From: Meghimatium bilineatum
Lineage: Eukaryota > Mollusca > Gastropoda > Stylommatophora > Philomycidae
Length of the DNA: 64,000 nt
Assembly: GCA_034231615.1 (NCBI GenBank)
Contig: CM067322.1
Coordinates: forward strand, 61,065,245-61,129,244
Reading direction: 5' to 3'
A program made the translations under genes and the position numbers. Position 1 is the first letter of the stretch. The number at the start of each line of letters is the position of its first letter. Of this stretch, positions 14,001-23,900 are shown one piece after another. Below the pieces are notes generated by a model that made no database searches, had not been told where the DNA came from, and worked only from the letters and a program-made list of their open reading frames with translations.

Positions 14001-17000
14001 TGGTCGACTTGAATCCAAACACTAAAAAATATAATATGTGCCTTTGTTTTTTTTAAAAGTGACTACTGTCTAACTGGTATAATTGATGATTAGTTAACAG
14101 AGTTGATCTGCCAACTATGGATGTGTTAGACCATTGTCGCAAATAAAATGATGACACAGCGCATTTCCAATCTCTGGACTACATCCTGCTGGAAATCTAG
14201 TAGAACCATTGTCCTGCTACAAGGGAGATCCAGCGGGAGTTTGAGAATGAATGCTGAAGAAGAAGAAAAAAAGAATTGACTGCTCTACATCATCAGTCAG
14301 CACAAAGATAATCATATCCAGCAGATACACAAAATATTCATTAAATATATATAAAGAAGTATGTTCATTTAATACCATCAGGCAACAAACTTTTGCCAGA
14401 ATACAATATAGTTATGTGAATACTGCTAACACTTATCTTCTAATTATGCATGCAACTTAATTAACTGAATGAAAAATATTAAAATTAGTGAACATGCAGA
14501 CCAGAAGTTTCATTTTTACACACATTCACTCCCAGTGATTGGATCACTTGAGTATACATTTGTTGTAGTTTACAACTATTCAGTGCTTGTTGACAAGTAT
14601 TTTGTTATGGTGACTCAGTAGTCTTCATAGAGCAGTAAAGTACAACATAAGAGTGTGTTCCCTAACTTCACCTGCCAAGCTTACCTCTCCTTCTCATTGT
14701 AAGCTTTATTACTCCCATAAATCTTGAATACATGTTATTGTACACAGAAACAGTCACTGTGCAAGGATAATAATAATAATAATATTAAAATCATGAGAAG
14801 TCACATGCTGTATAGTGAATAGGTTTAGGGCATGATATTTGCACATTTTATCAATGGACAGAGAATGGATTCTCATTGATGGGACAATGGCAAAATGCAG
14901 ATATCGCAGCAAAACTGTAAACTATACCCTGCTAATCTGCAGGAGTTTGAGTATAAATACAGAAGAAGAAGAAGCAACTGATAATTCCAGAGCTGATAAT
15001 GCCATTGTAAGCACAGTTGGATCTGTATATCATAGTGAGAATTTTGTCAATATTTTATTGAGGCTGTCACTAAATATAAAAGGGCAGACGCACCGTTTTC
15101 AGTTTTGTATGTAAGTTGAGATGATTACTAATGGCTCTCTGAAACATCATTTACTAGGATAATTGTTGTGTAAGTTTAGCCCCTGCTTAAGAAATATAGA
15201 ATGACCATTGCTAACATGAGATTGCAACTATACTCCCAACTCCCTGAATCACACATAGAACCACTATCATGGATGTTCATAGTAATGACATAGAAGTCTG
15301 CCTGTGGTGACATAATGCTGATTCATTAAAAAAACTAACAATAATCAAATATTAGAAAATGGTACCTCATATGATGATGATAACTGTTTAAGTCCCTTGA
15401 GAAGAAATTGTATGTGGCTTTCTCTTTCAAGGTATGGAACACTAGTGAACAGATTAAAACAGGTTGCATATAAAAGTGTAAAACTAAAAATCAATTTGCA
15501 ATAATCAAATTATTGACATAATGTGGTGCATGGCTGAGAGGTTAGAGCATTGGTCTCACTCCCATGAGGTCCATGGTTCAATCTCCGGTAAGGACTGGGT
15601 TTGTTTCTGTTAGAGGGTAAATTAAAAAAACTTACCCTGTACATGACATGACTACAGCAACAGCATGCAGCCTTTCTCACACCGCTACAAAATCTCTCTC
15701 TGCAACTCCCTAATGGGAAACATGTAGTATTTGACAGACATTCCAAGGTTCCTGTGTTTCTTTTAGGTAACTCATGGAAAACCTCATGATCAGAAACATT
15801 CCTAGAGAGAGGCATTACTTTATCTTTTCTTTGCACCTCACATGCATGAAATATGCGGTCTATTTCTGTCCACATCTACTTCTTTTGTGTTTGTTCTCTG
15901 CAGATTAGCAGGGTCTAGTAAGGACAACAGAATACTTCTGCACCTTTTGGGTTGACACATCCAACTACAGTATCGCTTCAGGATCACTTTGACCATCTAT
16001 GGGATAGGACAGTCATCTCAACCCCAACACCACCTTAGTTGTCTCTAATGACATGAAAGGCAGGTAACAATGTTAGTATGTATTACTCCTATTTCAGAAC
16101 CTGACAACACAATGCCATCCTAAGTCTGTCTCACTAATAAAAAGTTCTTAAAAATGGCTTCTGTCTGTTTTCCCCCATTCAAATTATGAGAAAATTATTT
16201 GTTCTTTACATGACAATTAGGGATAGGGATATTTAGGGTCTGCAGTTAGGTGTGACTGCTTTCACTACTTCTTAAGTTCTTTTCTTAATCAAAGCAATTT
16301 ATGAGTGTGATAATTTGTTCTGAGCAAGTATGACTAACTTCTATGGGAGGTAAAGCAAAGTAGATAATGTACAAAAACAGTTTCTGAGTTTATCATTTAA
16401 AGAGTAGAGAATATAACATATAAACTTAGCAATAGTCACGGTACTTTTCACACATGCAAAAATATTTAACGTCATAATGTCATTGCTTGGTCAACCCGGA
16501 GTTTACAATTTTACACAAGAAAATATTATGTTAACAGTTTTTGCAAGATAAAACTTAAACTATGACCAAGACCTACTCAGAAATGGTAATGTACTAAGTA
16601 CTACCAGTACTTACTCAGGATAAATGTCTAAGGATGTGATAAAACTTTTGTAGCATTTCAGAATACTATCTTCAACTTGTTTCTGAAAAAAATAAACAGC
16701 AATGAGAGTAAGGTCTATAGTAACATCAATATTGTGAGTTTGAGGGTCTGTTGCAAAATTAATATATAACAGAAATGGAAATTTGTATGGAAAAATCTTT
16801 TTTAATTCTTAGTAGCCTCTGTGTGGCAACCAGGGCCTAACTTCTATGGTTCAGGGTGCAAAGAATAAGGCCATGGTCTTCTTTTCAGGTATGTTGTAAG
16901 ACACGACTAAGGAATGTTGGGGGAAACGCTTAAAACCTGTCACCTGTGAAAAAAAATCATCATTGTCATAACTTATCTCAATTTCTTACTTTTGCTTTTT

Positions 17001-17759
17001 ATCAAATAGTTTCCATGGATTCCATGCAGGCCAGTGGACATTGTGTCTTTTTCCTTTTGAGGCAGACTCCTAGGTGATGGAAATACTAAATCTGTCATCA
17101 CTGCAGATGGGTCAAAAAATATGACAGAAGAATGATGAGATAGTTGGCCCAGAAGTGTGTGCTGTGCTCCCTTCGGAGATTAAACATGCATCTATAATCT
17201 CTCTTTCCCCCCCCCCCCCCACAATTTTAAGACCTTGAATGAGTCTGGGTGTCATCTCAGAAGAATCTGTGCTTTTTTCAGAAAGGATATGGGCTGTCAA
17301 GCTACATGCTCACAGCTAAAGCTGATTGACATTTCTTAGTAGGAGGTTAAAATTAGGGATTTTAAAAGTTCATATGGACTATCCTGTGTCAAATTATTGA
17401 TAAAAATTATTAGGCCTATTAAAATATTGAAAACTAAAGTAGCAGTCTACTAAATTTAAATATGCATATATCATACTGTATGCCAGTGTTATTATATATG
17501 ACCATCATAAAAATGAATCATAATATATATGATACTTGTTCAAGACCAAGTTGCAGGGAGAGTCTCCAAGTTGCACAATTTTTTTCACCGGTTTCTTATT
17601 TAAGTTTATTAGTTTATAACTATAAGTGGTTTGCAAAATACTGAAATGTCTAACCTGTTCATCTGATGTTCTTGTTCTCACGCCTTCATCATTAAATTGA
17701 TAACGTTCGAAATTAGGCGCCACACAGCGAAACCGAACTTGATCCTGATCATTAGCCAT
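2304..17759 (-). CDS. FNTB: Protein farnesyltransferase subunit beta, exons 1-9 (3' part off window)
   Basis: Beta subunit of the cytosolic heterodimer that attaches farnesyl to CaaX-box cysteines. Exons, 5' to 3' on the minus strand: 17655-17759, 16615-16682, 15366-15441, 13930-14021, 10750-10799, 9974-10076, 8174-8257, 3110-3196, 2304-2433. They join in frame to 265 codons. Visible signatures: RPWLCYW (W91 and W95, matching mammalian W102 and W106), a GGFGGGP turn at 127-133 followed by YPHLAPTYAA, GGEVDIR (R193, mammalian R202) with Y196 (Y205), and EAHGGYTFC (H239 and C245, mammalian H248 and C254). These belong to the alpha-alpha barrel and the substrate pockets. The zinc ligands (mammalian D297, C299, H362) and about 165 C-terminal residues lie beyond the left edge. 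The start is the first ATG of exon 1; the TSDEQ end of that exon aligns with vertebrate TSIEQ. Intron 5 starts with GC. PGGT1B is the nearest alternative, but the GGFGGGP and EAHGGYTF contexts favour FNTB. Confidence 0.95.
2700..2785 (+). mobile_element. LINE 3'-end fragment (RTE-like tail)
   Basis: Matches the tail seen at 5440-5590 (+), 25715-25860 (-), 32085-32210 (-) and 35590-35745 (-): a stretch reading roughly QTAHKKAISRELF, then a short run ending GCAAGGCAAACAA. Heavily 5'-truncated and decayed. Confidence 0.5.
3325..3395 (-). repeat. tRNA-like SINE head
   Basis: Read on the minus strand, CTGGTTCAAATCCCG (3333-3347) is a good Pol III B box, preceded by GAGTCAACACG-type sequence in reverse context and followed by an A/T-rich body. 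It does not fold into a full tRNA cloverleaf by eye, so I call a tRNA-derived SINE remnant and not a tRNA gene. Confidence 0.35.
4240..4400 (+). mobile_element. LINE C-terminal tail fragment
   Basis: One frame reads EDGRRRGKQRKSWIDSIKE, the basic GRxRxRQRKSWIDSIKEW segment typical of the C-terminus of RTE-like reverse transcriptases, followed by HRYDPDGL and the element's 3' end. It directly abuts a SINE A copy that starts near 4415. Confidence 0.5.
4415..4588 (+). repeat. SINE family A, 5'-truncated copy
   Basis: Contains the family landmarks in order: GATGTGTCAGGCCGAAAGG, TGCAGATATCGCAGC, the ACACAACGCATTCC core, GACTACATCTTGATAATCTG, GAGTTTGAGAACGAACGC, and a GAAGAAG tail. Other copies are at 9627 (-), 14862, 15885 (-), 20431, 30015 (-), 35230, 38757 (-), 46205 (-), 48410 (-), 58019 and 58455. 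Confidence 0.65.
5047..5063 (+). repeat. Poly(G) run
   Basis: Seventeen consecutive G, followed by AAGGGG. A slippage-prone mononucleotide tract in FNTB intron 7; could form G-quadruplex structure. Confidence 0.9.
5440..5590 (+). mobile_element. LINE 3'-end fragment (RTE-like tail)
   Basis: Reads roughly QNQGKTMQMVDYRNKRQ and then KHTRKPSTENSSTP in the frame open from 5369, ending in GATGCTGCAAGGCA. This is the tail family seen at 2700, 25715, 32085 and 35590. Confidence 0.5.
5815..6100 (+). mobile_element. LINE reverse transcriptase C-terminal fragment
   Basis: A 92-codon open frame (5822-6100) with RKRHWSYIGHVL at residues 7-18, TGKRARGRPKETHRR at 35-49 and a NRQNWRDLMSALCA end. This is the post-RT domain common in RTE-like non-LTR elements (R/K-W-x-x-I-G-H-V-L, then G-K-R-x-R-G-R-P). 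The reverse transcriptase core is missing. Related tails are at 36640-36960 and 40190-40440 on the minus strand. Confidence 0.75.
6215..7250 (+). mobile_element. 5'-truncated LINE with C-terminal C2H2 zinc finger
   Basis: A 318-codon open frame (6235-7191) carries the reverse transcriptase thumb and C-terminus of a non-LTR retrotransposon: DLQCIIDRFSKACTNFGLTIN at residues 19-39, FTYLGSTLSQN near 68-78, YRAVVLPVLLYASETW near 119-134, IRWAGHLVRMPDHRLPK near 187-203 and a basic GGKRKRYKDSL. The last 30 residues hold a C2H2 finger (C293, C296, H309, H313). The catalytic F/YADD segment upstream is degenerate, so this copy is a dead 3' portion. A second, more decayed copy is at 50530-51060 on the minus strand. 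It lies in FNTB intron 7, antisense to the gene. Confidence 0.85.
7625..8062. repeat. Minisatellite, about 50-57 bp unit, about 8 diverged copies
   Basis: Units share the order TTTATGTCTGTCTTCAGCAT, CATCTCTACC, CCAGTTGAATTTTGTGT. Copies differ by substitutions and small indels and drift from about 52 to 57 bp. The array lacks stop codons in one frame on each strand, giving a 145-codon plus frame and a 130-codon minus frame; both are by-products of the repeat. In FNTB intron 7. Confidence 0.8.
8725..9020 (-). repeat. Probable tRNA-derived SINE
   Basis: Read from the minus strand it starts GATAGTGAGCTTGC (compare TTGATAGTGAGCTTGCCTCA at 4105) and carries a B-box-like CCAGGTTTGAAACTATG near 8970-8986. 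The body continues to about 8725 with no coding potential. Family membership rests on these two landmarks only. Confidence 0.4.
9141..9371. repeat. Long hairpin (fold-back MITE), arms of about 90 bp
   Basis: The left arm, 9141-9232, and the right arm, 9282-9371, are inverted copies. Both contain GGTAACTAA, TAACTAATAAATAGTA, ACTAAT and CAATG(T/C)AAAATAAC in mirrored order, with a loop of about 50 bp. Arms look roughly 85-90 percent alike by eye. No coding capacity. This form is typical of fold-back MITEs; no clear target duplication was identified. In FNTB intron 6. Confidence 0.75.
9627..9866 (-). repeat. SINE family A copy
   Basis: Minus-strand copy: the simple tail (TTCTTCTTT on plus) is at the left, and the head reads, on plus, CATGGTAGTTCAG, then TTTCAGATCCTGACAACACA at the right. 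Near full length, about 240 bp. Confidence 0.6.
10939..11002. repeat. (TA)n microsatellite, about 32 units
   Basis: Uninterrupted TA repeat immediately upstream of the LINE fragment at 11003-11697; another (TA)n begins at the LINE's 3' end (11698). Together they bracket the element. Confidence 0.95.
11003..11697 (+). mobile_element. 5'-truncated LINE 3' end, bracketed by (TA)n
   Basis: Frame 11039-11692 reads, after an upstream LDINIQKTKT in the same frame, a 217-codon RT thumb and tail: YQYLGHIVTNDGRCETEVKRR at residues 32-52, YGSETWTLNKQLEDKIDAFE near 90-109, IKYFGHIKRH near 148-157, GKRARGRQRYKWESNI near 171-186 and RDRRCWRYVAANL near 202-214. It ends GDGT-stop, then GATGATGA runs into (TA)n. 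The frame is open for its whole length, so the insertion looks relatively young. In FNTB intron 4, antisense to the gene. Confidence 0.85.
11698..11721. repeat. (TA)n microsatellite, 12 units
   Basis: Joined directly to the GATGATGA end of the LINE. Confidence 0.9.
11735..12226. other. Unclassified sequence between two LINE pieces
   Basis: Contains a 90-codon minus-strand frame (11740-12012) with several Cys and His residues and a minus-strand GATGATGATGATAG tract near 12140 that resembles a LINE 3' tail. It may be further LINE sequence, but I could not match it to a recognised domain. Confidence 0.35.
12227..12893 (-). mobile_element. LINE 5' end with apurinic-type endonuclease start
   Basis: A 164-codon minus-strand frame starts at 12721. 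After about 60 residues of Pro/Gly/Arg-rich leader comes IKIMHWNAEGVNSK (residues 61-74), VSICCIQETHLS near 92-103, then YRSDRKDRRKGGILTLVKNNI. The N-A/N-G and QETH motifs mark the APE-like endonuclease of non-LTR elements. About 170 bp upstream of the ATG resembles 5' leader sequence. The copy stops inside the endonuclease, so it is truncated at the 3' side, the opposite of the usual pattern. Confidence 0.8.
12911..13484. mobile_element. MITE family B copy (TTAA-flanked, piggyBac-like)
   Basis: Shares with 27470-28001, 33165-33860 and 45050-45759 the segment TTTCATAACCAAACTAAC ATGCTCATAAT, an internal TCGCAATTCTG block and the right end. The right end is ...ATAGTGCAGG followed by TTAA (13481-13484). 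The left end is unclear, possibly lost where it meets the LINE 5' end. No coding capacity. Confidence 0.6.
14112..14275 (+). repeat. Short SINE (family A-short) copy
   Basis: Plus-orientation copy of the roughly 160-bp element also found at 33410, 51553, 55421, 60018 and 62318: GGATGTGTTAGACCATTG, ACACAGCGCATTTCC, CTGGACTACATCCTGCTGG, GGGAGATCCAGCGGGAGTTT, then a GAAGAAGAAG tail. In FNTB intron 3. Confidence 0.7.
14862..14974 (+). repeat. SINE family A, truncated copy
   Basis: Only the 3' half is present: TGCAGATATCGCAGC, GCTAATCTGCAGGAGTTTGA, then a GAAGAAGAAGAAG tail. Confidence 0.6.
15522..15640 (+). repeat. tRNA-derived SINE head
   Basis: TGGCTGAGAGGTTAGAGCA (15531-15549) fits a Pol III A box and GGTTCAATCTCCGG (15575-15588) fits a B box at tRNA spacing. 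The segment resembles a degenerate tRNA, but the 3' acceptor strand is not evident and the sequence runs on into a non-tRNA body up to about 15870. Called as a SINE and not as a tRNA gene. Confidence 0.55.
15885..16112 (-). repeat. SINE family A copy
   Basis: Minus-orientation copy. On plus it reads CTGCAGATTAGCAGG, GTTGACACATCCAACT, GGATAGGACAGTCA, CATGAAAGGCAGGTAACAAT, then CAGAACCTGACAACACA at the head end. Confidence 0.6.
16815..17330 (+). repeat. Interspersed repeat family C, copy 2
   Basis: Same landmarks as copy 1 with a longer middle: GGCAACCAGGGCC, ACACGACTAAGGAATGTTGG, TTTCCATGGATTCCATGCAG, AGAAGAATGATGAGATAGT, GCTCACAGCTAAAG. A C10 run lies at 17211-17220. In FNTB intron 1, sense to COG2. 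Confidence 0.65.
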
Positions 17760-17964
17760 ACTTGTTATTGCAAACTAATGCAAACAATATAATTTTTCGT
17801 TCCTCCAAATTTTCTTGAAAAGTTTTCCAACGACTTCCGCTAAGGGCAGAAACTCTCTCTCAAAGATGGCGATTGTCTGTTGACGACGGACTTATCGAAC
17901 ACCGAAACAAAAATATAATCATTGAATTCTTTTAACAAATCGTAAACGATAATCTTTTATCATT
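17760..17964. promoter_or_regulatory. Bidirectional FNTB/COG2 promoter with YY1-like and ETS-like motifs
   Basis: Only 205 bp separate the two divergent start codons, so both 5' UTRs and the core promoter must fit here unless a non-coding first exon exists elsewhere. AAGATGGCGA at 17863-17872 matches the YY1 initiator-type motif (AAGATGGCGGC), which typically sits near start sites of TATA-less housekeeping genes. ACTTCCGC at 17833-17840 reads GCGGAAGT on the minus strand, an ETS/GABP core. No TATA box is evident. The ATG inside the YY1-like motif would open a five-codon upstream ORF ahead of COG2 if transcription starts upstream of it. Transcription start sites are not known. Confidence 0.7.
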
Positions 17965-20900
17965 ATGACTGTAGATGCAGCTGGAAAATCCTTTACGCTG
18001 CCATCGGGCCCTGCTACTTTGTGTTTTGATAAAGATGAATTTATGAAGGTGAAAGAGGCATTAGCTGTAATTTACAGTTATTACAGTTTAGTTACACAGT
18101 GTGTAATAGCTAGCCTGCCACTACTGAAAATGTATTTTATTTTATACTAGTTAGTTACTTTAACTTACTACCTACTAAAACTTAGTCTGTGCCATTTGCC
18201 CTAGGGCTTGTTATGCTTTACTACATCTATTGTCTAGGTTGTTATATTATACTGCTTCCTAGATATGTGAATTCTCACTGTCACTTGTATAAGTCTGTGG
18301 TGAAAAAAAGATTAGTTCTCCACTGAGCTATAAATAGCACACTGTTGACAATTTTAACTATCCAACGTCATGGGTTCCCGTGTAACACCAATCAAAATAA
18401 TGGCTGCCGTGACGTCACATCCGATAATCACTTGAGTTCAAATCTAGACACAGACGAACTTATGCATAATCTGTTTGTTTTCCAATTTACACATTTTTTA
18501 CAATTTCCTATTATTTGTGGTGAGCGATCAGTATTTCTGCCCGCTACACACGGAGCGAGGTGCGTGCACACATTAGAAATATTATTTCTAATCCTAACCT
18601 TACTTTAAGTACTTACCCGTACGCTTGCCAAATCACACAACAAAGGTCAGGTAACACCTCGACACTAGAGCAAAGGTCACAGCGGAGAACTATAATTTAC
18701 TTCAGCCTTGACCTTGTTTTGAGATATTTCCTAATATGATAAGAATGATGGTCCCGGCGGAATGACAATCTTGTACAATAGCTTTTGCCAAGTTGGTAAA
18801 AGGGAGGGGGGGGGGTAAAAGGATTAGAATTAGTTTATAATTGTTTTTAGGAGGGAGGAGAAGGGTTAGAATCAGTGTTTAGAATTAATAATTAATTCTC
18901 TAAGAATTCTTGTGTAAGGGTGAATCGATATGATTTATAGCACAATGGCATACGATCGATTGGCGGTCGGAAGGGGTGTGACGCGTTTATTTATTTTCTC
19001 GCGGTACTCTGTGACGTCGTCTGCTTAAACATGAAAACAGTGTGCTATTTATAGCGCAGTGACAGTAGAAAAGAAACATTTACTATATATTTGGCTGTTT
19101 CTGTCCTTCCTATCTTAATTACTTCTGTCTTTTCTATGTTTATCTTCACGTTAAAAGTTTGATGTAACCTGTCTATTTGTCTTTGTAGTTGCTCTTCTGA
19201 TGATGATACTAGTGCTTGATCATCTGCAAGTAGCATTTTGTTTAAGTTATCCTTCAGATTGTTTTCTTCTGTTGTCTTTGCTACTTTGCAAATGTGATCT
19301 ATGTATGTTATAAACAATAGGGGGGATAGTACACATCTCTGTCTCACTCTCGAGTGGATTTGAAAATAATCAGATGTGCTTACTGCGTATTGATTATTAG
19401 TGTATATGCTCTGACATAGGCTTATCAGATGTTGTGGAACTCCATATGTTTGTAATGTTATCCAACAATTAGGCAACAATGAAGGCAGTAATAAATTCAT
19501 TTCAAGATTAAGATGATGTCAATGAGGCTGAGAATGTGCACATACAGAGAATGTTAGAAATGGGAGTATCTAGATGTGAGGGAAGAAAAAGTAAATTTTT
19601 TGGAAAGTCCTGAAGATCACACAATCAACACCTGACTGGGACTCTAAGTCTACATACACTGGGATGGCTGCTGGAACATAGGGCGGAGCACTTATGGGAA
19701 TGCCCTGCATGCTGTGAAGCCCTTTCAAAAAATAATTTTCCACTCACCAAATGTATAGTTTTTATGTTATTTTTACTACACGATGTGTACAGAAAGAATT
19801 ACAGGAAATAGTGTTATATTATAATATTTTTCACTAGTGTAGCAACTGAGGTCTGGGCCTTTAAATTCAGGGTGAACTTAATAGGGACAATGTTTTCTTT
19901 CCATGAATGTCATAGGAAGTGACTAAGGAAAGTTGGAGGCTAACAACCTGTGAAAATAAATCATAATTATCACTGCATGTCTTGTCTAAATTTCTTACTT
20001 TTGTCTTCTATAAAACAGTCTTCATAGATGATGAAGAGATACAGACATAGCACCTTTGTCTGTTTTTGGCAGACTCCTAAGTGGCGGGAAATGCTAGGTG
20101 TGCCATCACTGTGGATGGGTCAACAAATTTGACAGAAGAATGATGAGATAGTTGGCCAAATGTGTGCTGTACATCTGATAGGAGTGATGATCCTGGGATA
20201 CTACCACACTGGAACGCTTTTCTTCAGAGACTAAACATGCATCTAAAAATTCCCCCGAACATAACCATGCCGCTGAGACAACAAGCCTTGTAGGAGTCAT
20301 GGTGTCACTTCAGTTACTTAACTGAGAAGGATCTGTTCTTTTGTATTTTTTGGCTATGGGCTGTCAAGAGATACCTGCTCATAGCTAGAGGGAATATTTC
20401 ATCATCATTCAGAATATTTTCATTTGTATGTTATAGCTCAAAAGGGGAGCAAGGAATAGCAATATCTACCACCATTTCCATAGGAGACGAGTAAGGAGAT
20501 TTTGGGGTGAAGTTGGCTGTCCGATCTCATAAAGAATCAAAGTTATCCAGAAGAAACGCAGAACTCGAATGTGTCCGAATGAAGCAGATATCACAGCTAA
20601 GCTGTAAATCATGGCACAACACATTTTGTTTTTCTGACTACATTATGCTAATTTGCAGAAGTTTGCGAATGAACACAGAAGGATAATAATTTAACTAGGA
20701 TTATACGAAAATGTAGTTTCTTTTTTTCTCTTGGTACTAAACCTTCTTTTAGTCATAAAATACAGCATGTAATGATATCTCCCTTTGAAACCTATTTAGT
20801 GCATGTTAAAACAGTTAAATTGTTTGCATTGCATCAGAAATTAGTATAAGCACTACTTTTCATAACACTATTCAAATTATATGTTGTATAAAATATGATC

Positions 20901-23900
20901 TGCTAAGTGACGATTCACTAAGTGACACCCAGTCTAAAAGGTGTTAAGAAAAGAGCTATCTACCAACACTGAAACTGTCGGTTGCAGTATGCTGAAGGAA
21001 ATGATGTGTACAAGTTGAATACATCAGTGGACTTATCTGAAGTAAAATGCTAATTTCTTGACAAGTAAGTTAGGCAAAGAGTAGGAGTCACTGGATCCTT
21101 GAAAAAAACTAATTATACATAAAAAAGAAGGTAAAGCAGCAGCTATTTTACAATTAGTCTTTCACAAACTCCAACTAACACATAGTTATAAATAAGATTG
21201 ATGGGTTTAGAGACAAGTGCAACAAGATCAGACTGCAATAACAATATTTTTCTTTATTTATGTTTTGTTAATTAAACTATATGCTCTCATTTGTGCTACA
21301 ATACGAATTACCCTGTAGCTTATAGATTAATAATCTTCTATGTGCTATGCTTTCTGATATGGAAAGTTTAGGAGAGATATACACAAGAGAGTAGAAGTCT
21401 GTTCACTGAAGTGCTGCTAACAATGGAGTATCAGCATACTGGATCATGCCTTTTGTGTTGAAGTTTTTCCAATGTGACAATGTTTCCTTATAATTCTGAT
21501 GGGTTTGGCAATTATTATTAGTATGTGAACATATCATTTGAAGAACAATTTCTGCACTATCACTCTGCAAGATTCTCAATTCTGCACAAATTCTACATTA
21601 CATTATATCAGGGCTATTCAATTGGCGGCCCACGGAGGCCTAGTAAGTAGCCAGCGGATCATTGCTAAAACAGTGAAATAAAGTTATAAAAAAAACTATA
21701 TATATAAAATCCTTCAATGTGTTTTTTTATAAATCTGGCTTGCGATGATCCTCATTTTCTACATTTTGGCCCCCGAGTAAATATAGTTGAATAGTTCTGC
21801 ATTATATGAATACCTTTGTGGGGGCATTCTAAGTGCATTGCGCACAGATCAAATGAACAGTAGCAGATGCTGCATGTTTTTTATCTCTGTGTTATGGAAG
21901 ATGTATGCAATCAAACCTAATATTTAAAAGTTGGAATATGCATGGACACATTATCCCATAATGAACTGATGATTTTTATTAACACAAAACAATAACTCAA
22001 TTAACATTGTATACTTGGAGGTCATGTGTTAGGATTACCTAAATAGTGAACTGTTTATTTTGATGGTCATAAAATCCAGATATAACCAAAATGATCCCAC
22101 ATCCATGGTTTAAAAGAGCATGCCCCACCACAATAGGAACAAATTAAATATTGATATCGATTAATTAACATATTTGTAAAACTCTGAGGTCATGGTGGCA
22201 AGAAGTTTACCTGATGGTTATAAGCTCTGATATAACCAAACTTGACTCCCGTCCTCAGCACAAAAGCTACAAACTGAATGACTCGATTAACATGCTAGCT
22301 TTAGGAAGTCCTAGTGGTAGGATAACCTGAAATGCAATTTATGTTATTTTTGAAGGTTTAGCACTCTTATATTACCAAGTTGGACACATGTCCATAGCTG
22401 AAATACATTCCACAATGTAAGAGTTAAACCGTTTAGCTAAAAATCTCAAAAATCAAAAGCCTGGCTTCATAGCTCATTTAGTTGTGAGTAGAGATTTACA
22501 TAAGATATTATAATAAAGGCATAATGAATGACAGATTGAATGTGTGATTGAAACGCTTGCAAAACGTATTAATAGTAGCATTAATAAAGAAATAATCGGG
22601 GAAGACTAACAGAATAGCTACTCGATACCAATACCTAAGCCCAGGAAAAATTATGAACGTTTTATTATTTCTAGTATGAATGTATTTCTACCATTTATTT
22701 CTCTGTTTTTTGCAGAAAGACTTTGAAGTGGACAAGTTTATTGTGGACTGTCGTAAGAAGGTTCCACTAGAAACACTAAGAGATGATTTAGATCTCTATC
22801 TTAAGGTTGTAAGAAGCGCTATGATTGAACTCATCAATAAGGACTATGCAGACTTTGTCAATCTGTCAACAAACTTGGTTTGTAAAAACAATATGTTTAG
22901 TTAAATCCTGTTTATGGTGTTCCTTATGAGTCTATTCTTGTTTATACTTTATTATGTAAAAAATGTGTTTTAAAAATTCCAGGTACTTTACTCATGAATT
23001 CTTATCAGTGTGGTGTAGTTGCTACATATTTCTTCATTAATTGTTCTGCTATATATAAATTAAATTTAAAATAAAAGAATAAAACAGGTATTTCCTGTTG
23101 TGAATTTTGTGGTGTTTTTTTTTCAACTGTAGACTTTGAAATGCTATGTTAATGTGTTTATTGCTTTATTAACTTACAATATAAAAGTCTTCATTATAAG
23201 AATGTAAATCAAGGCATAACTATAGCCCTAAAACTTGTCTTTGAAGCAAGGAAAGTCAGGATCATTATTGTGTCAGACTCTCAATGATTCACAAGGTTCA
23301 AAATATACGGTTGCATCATGAGTGGATGGAATATAGTGGAATGCTCAATGCACACGAAATTCACAAAAACAGTCAGTCTGTGATGCATGAATATAAATTA
23401 TAATGAAGCATAATATTTTTCGGTTCTTTCATAGAAGCTGGGCCTACTTATTATGTGGAATGTGGAACGAGAGATTTTGAAATAGAATATAAATGGGATA
23501 ATAATATTGTGGTCTTCTTGTTTTTATTGATTATTTCCCTCGTGTTATAAACTAAACACAACCCAGTGTTTATTATTTACCCACCAGCTTAATCTATTTT
23601 TTAACAGTGCAGTATCAGCAAATCCTTACCGCAGCATAGCAAATCCTTACCACAGCATAGTAGGTTAACATCATAGTATATTTCCAGTGTATATCTGTGC
23701 ATCTGGGTACATACCTTGCAATGGTAATAACAAATTTATGGATTGAAGCCAAATTATGGCAGCCATTTTGTAACTATGAATACTGCTGTAGAATGACATC
23801 ACAAATCACTAAACAAAATTGGGATCAATGCAAAATTCTTAACAAATGTGAAATGTAGGCCCTGCTCCTAGGAAATTACTATTTTTTTCTTGTATGCCTA

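Noticed and set aside
15522-15600. Candidate tRNA gene
   Set aside because: Has A and B boxes, but no full cloverleaf or acceptor stem and it runs into a SINE body.
18329-18340. TATA box (CTATAAATAG) of an alternative promoter
   Set aside because: Lies in the terminal inverted repeat of a transposon and is mirrored at the other end; no evidence for use as a promoter.
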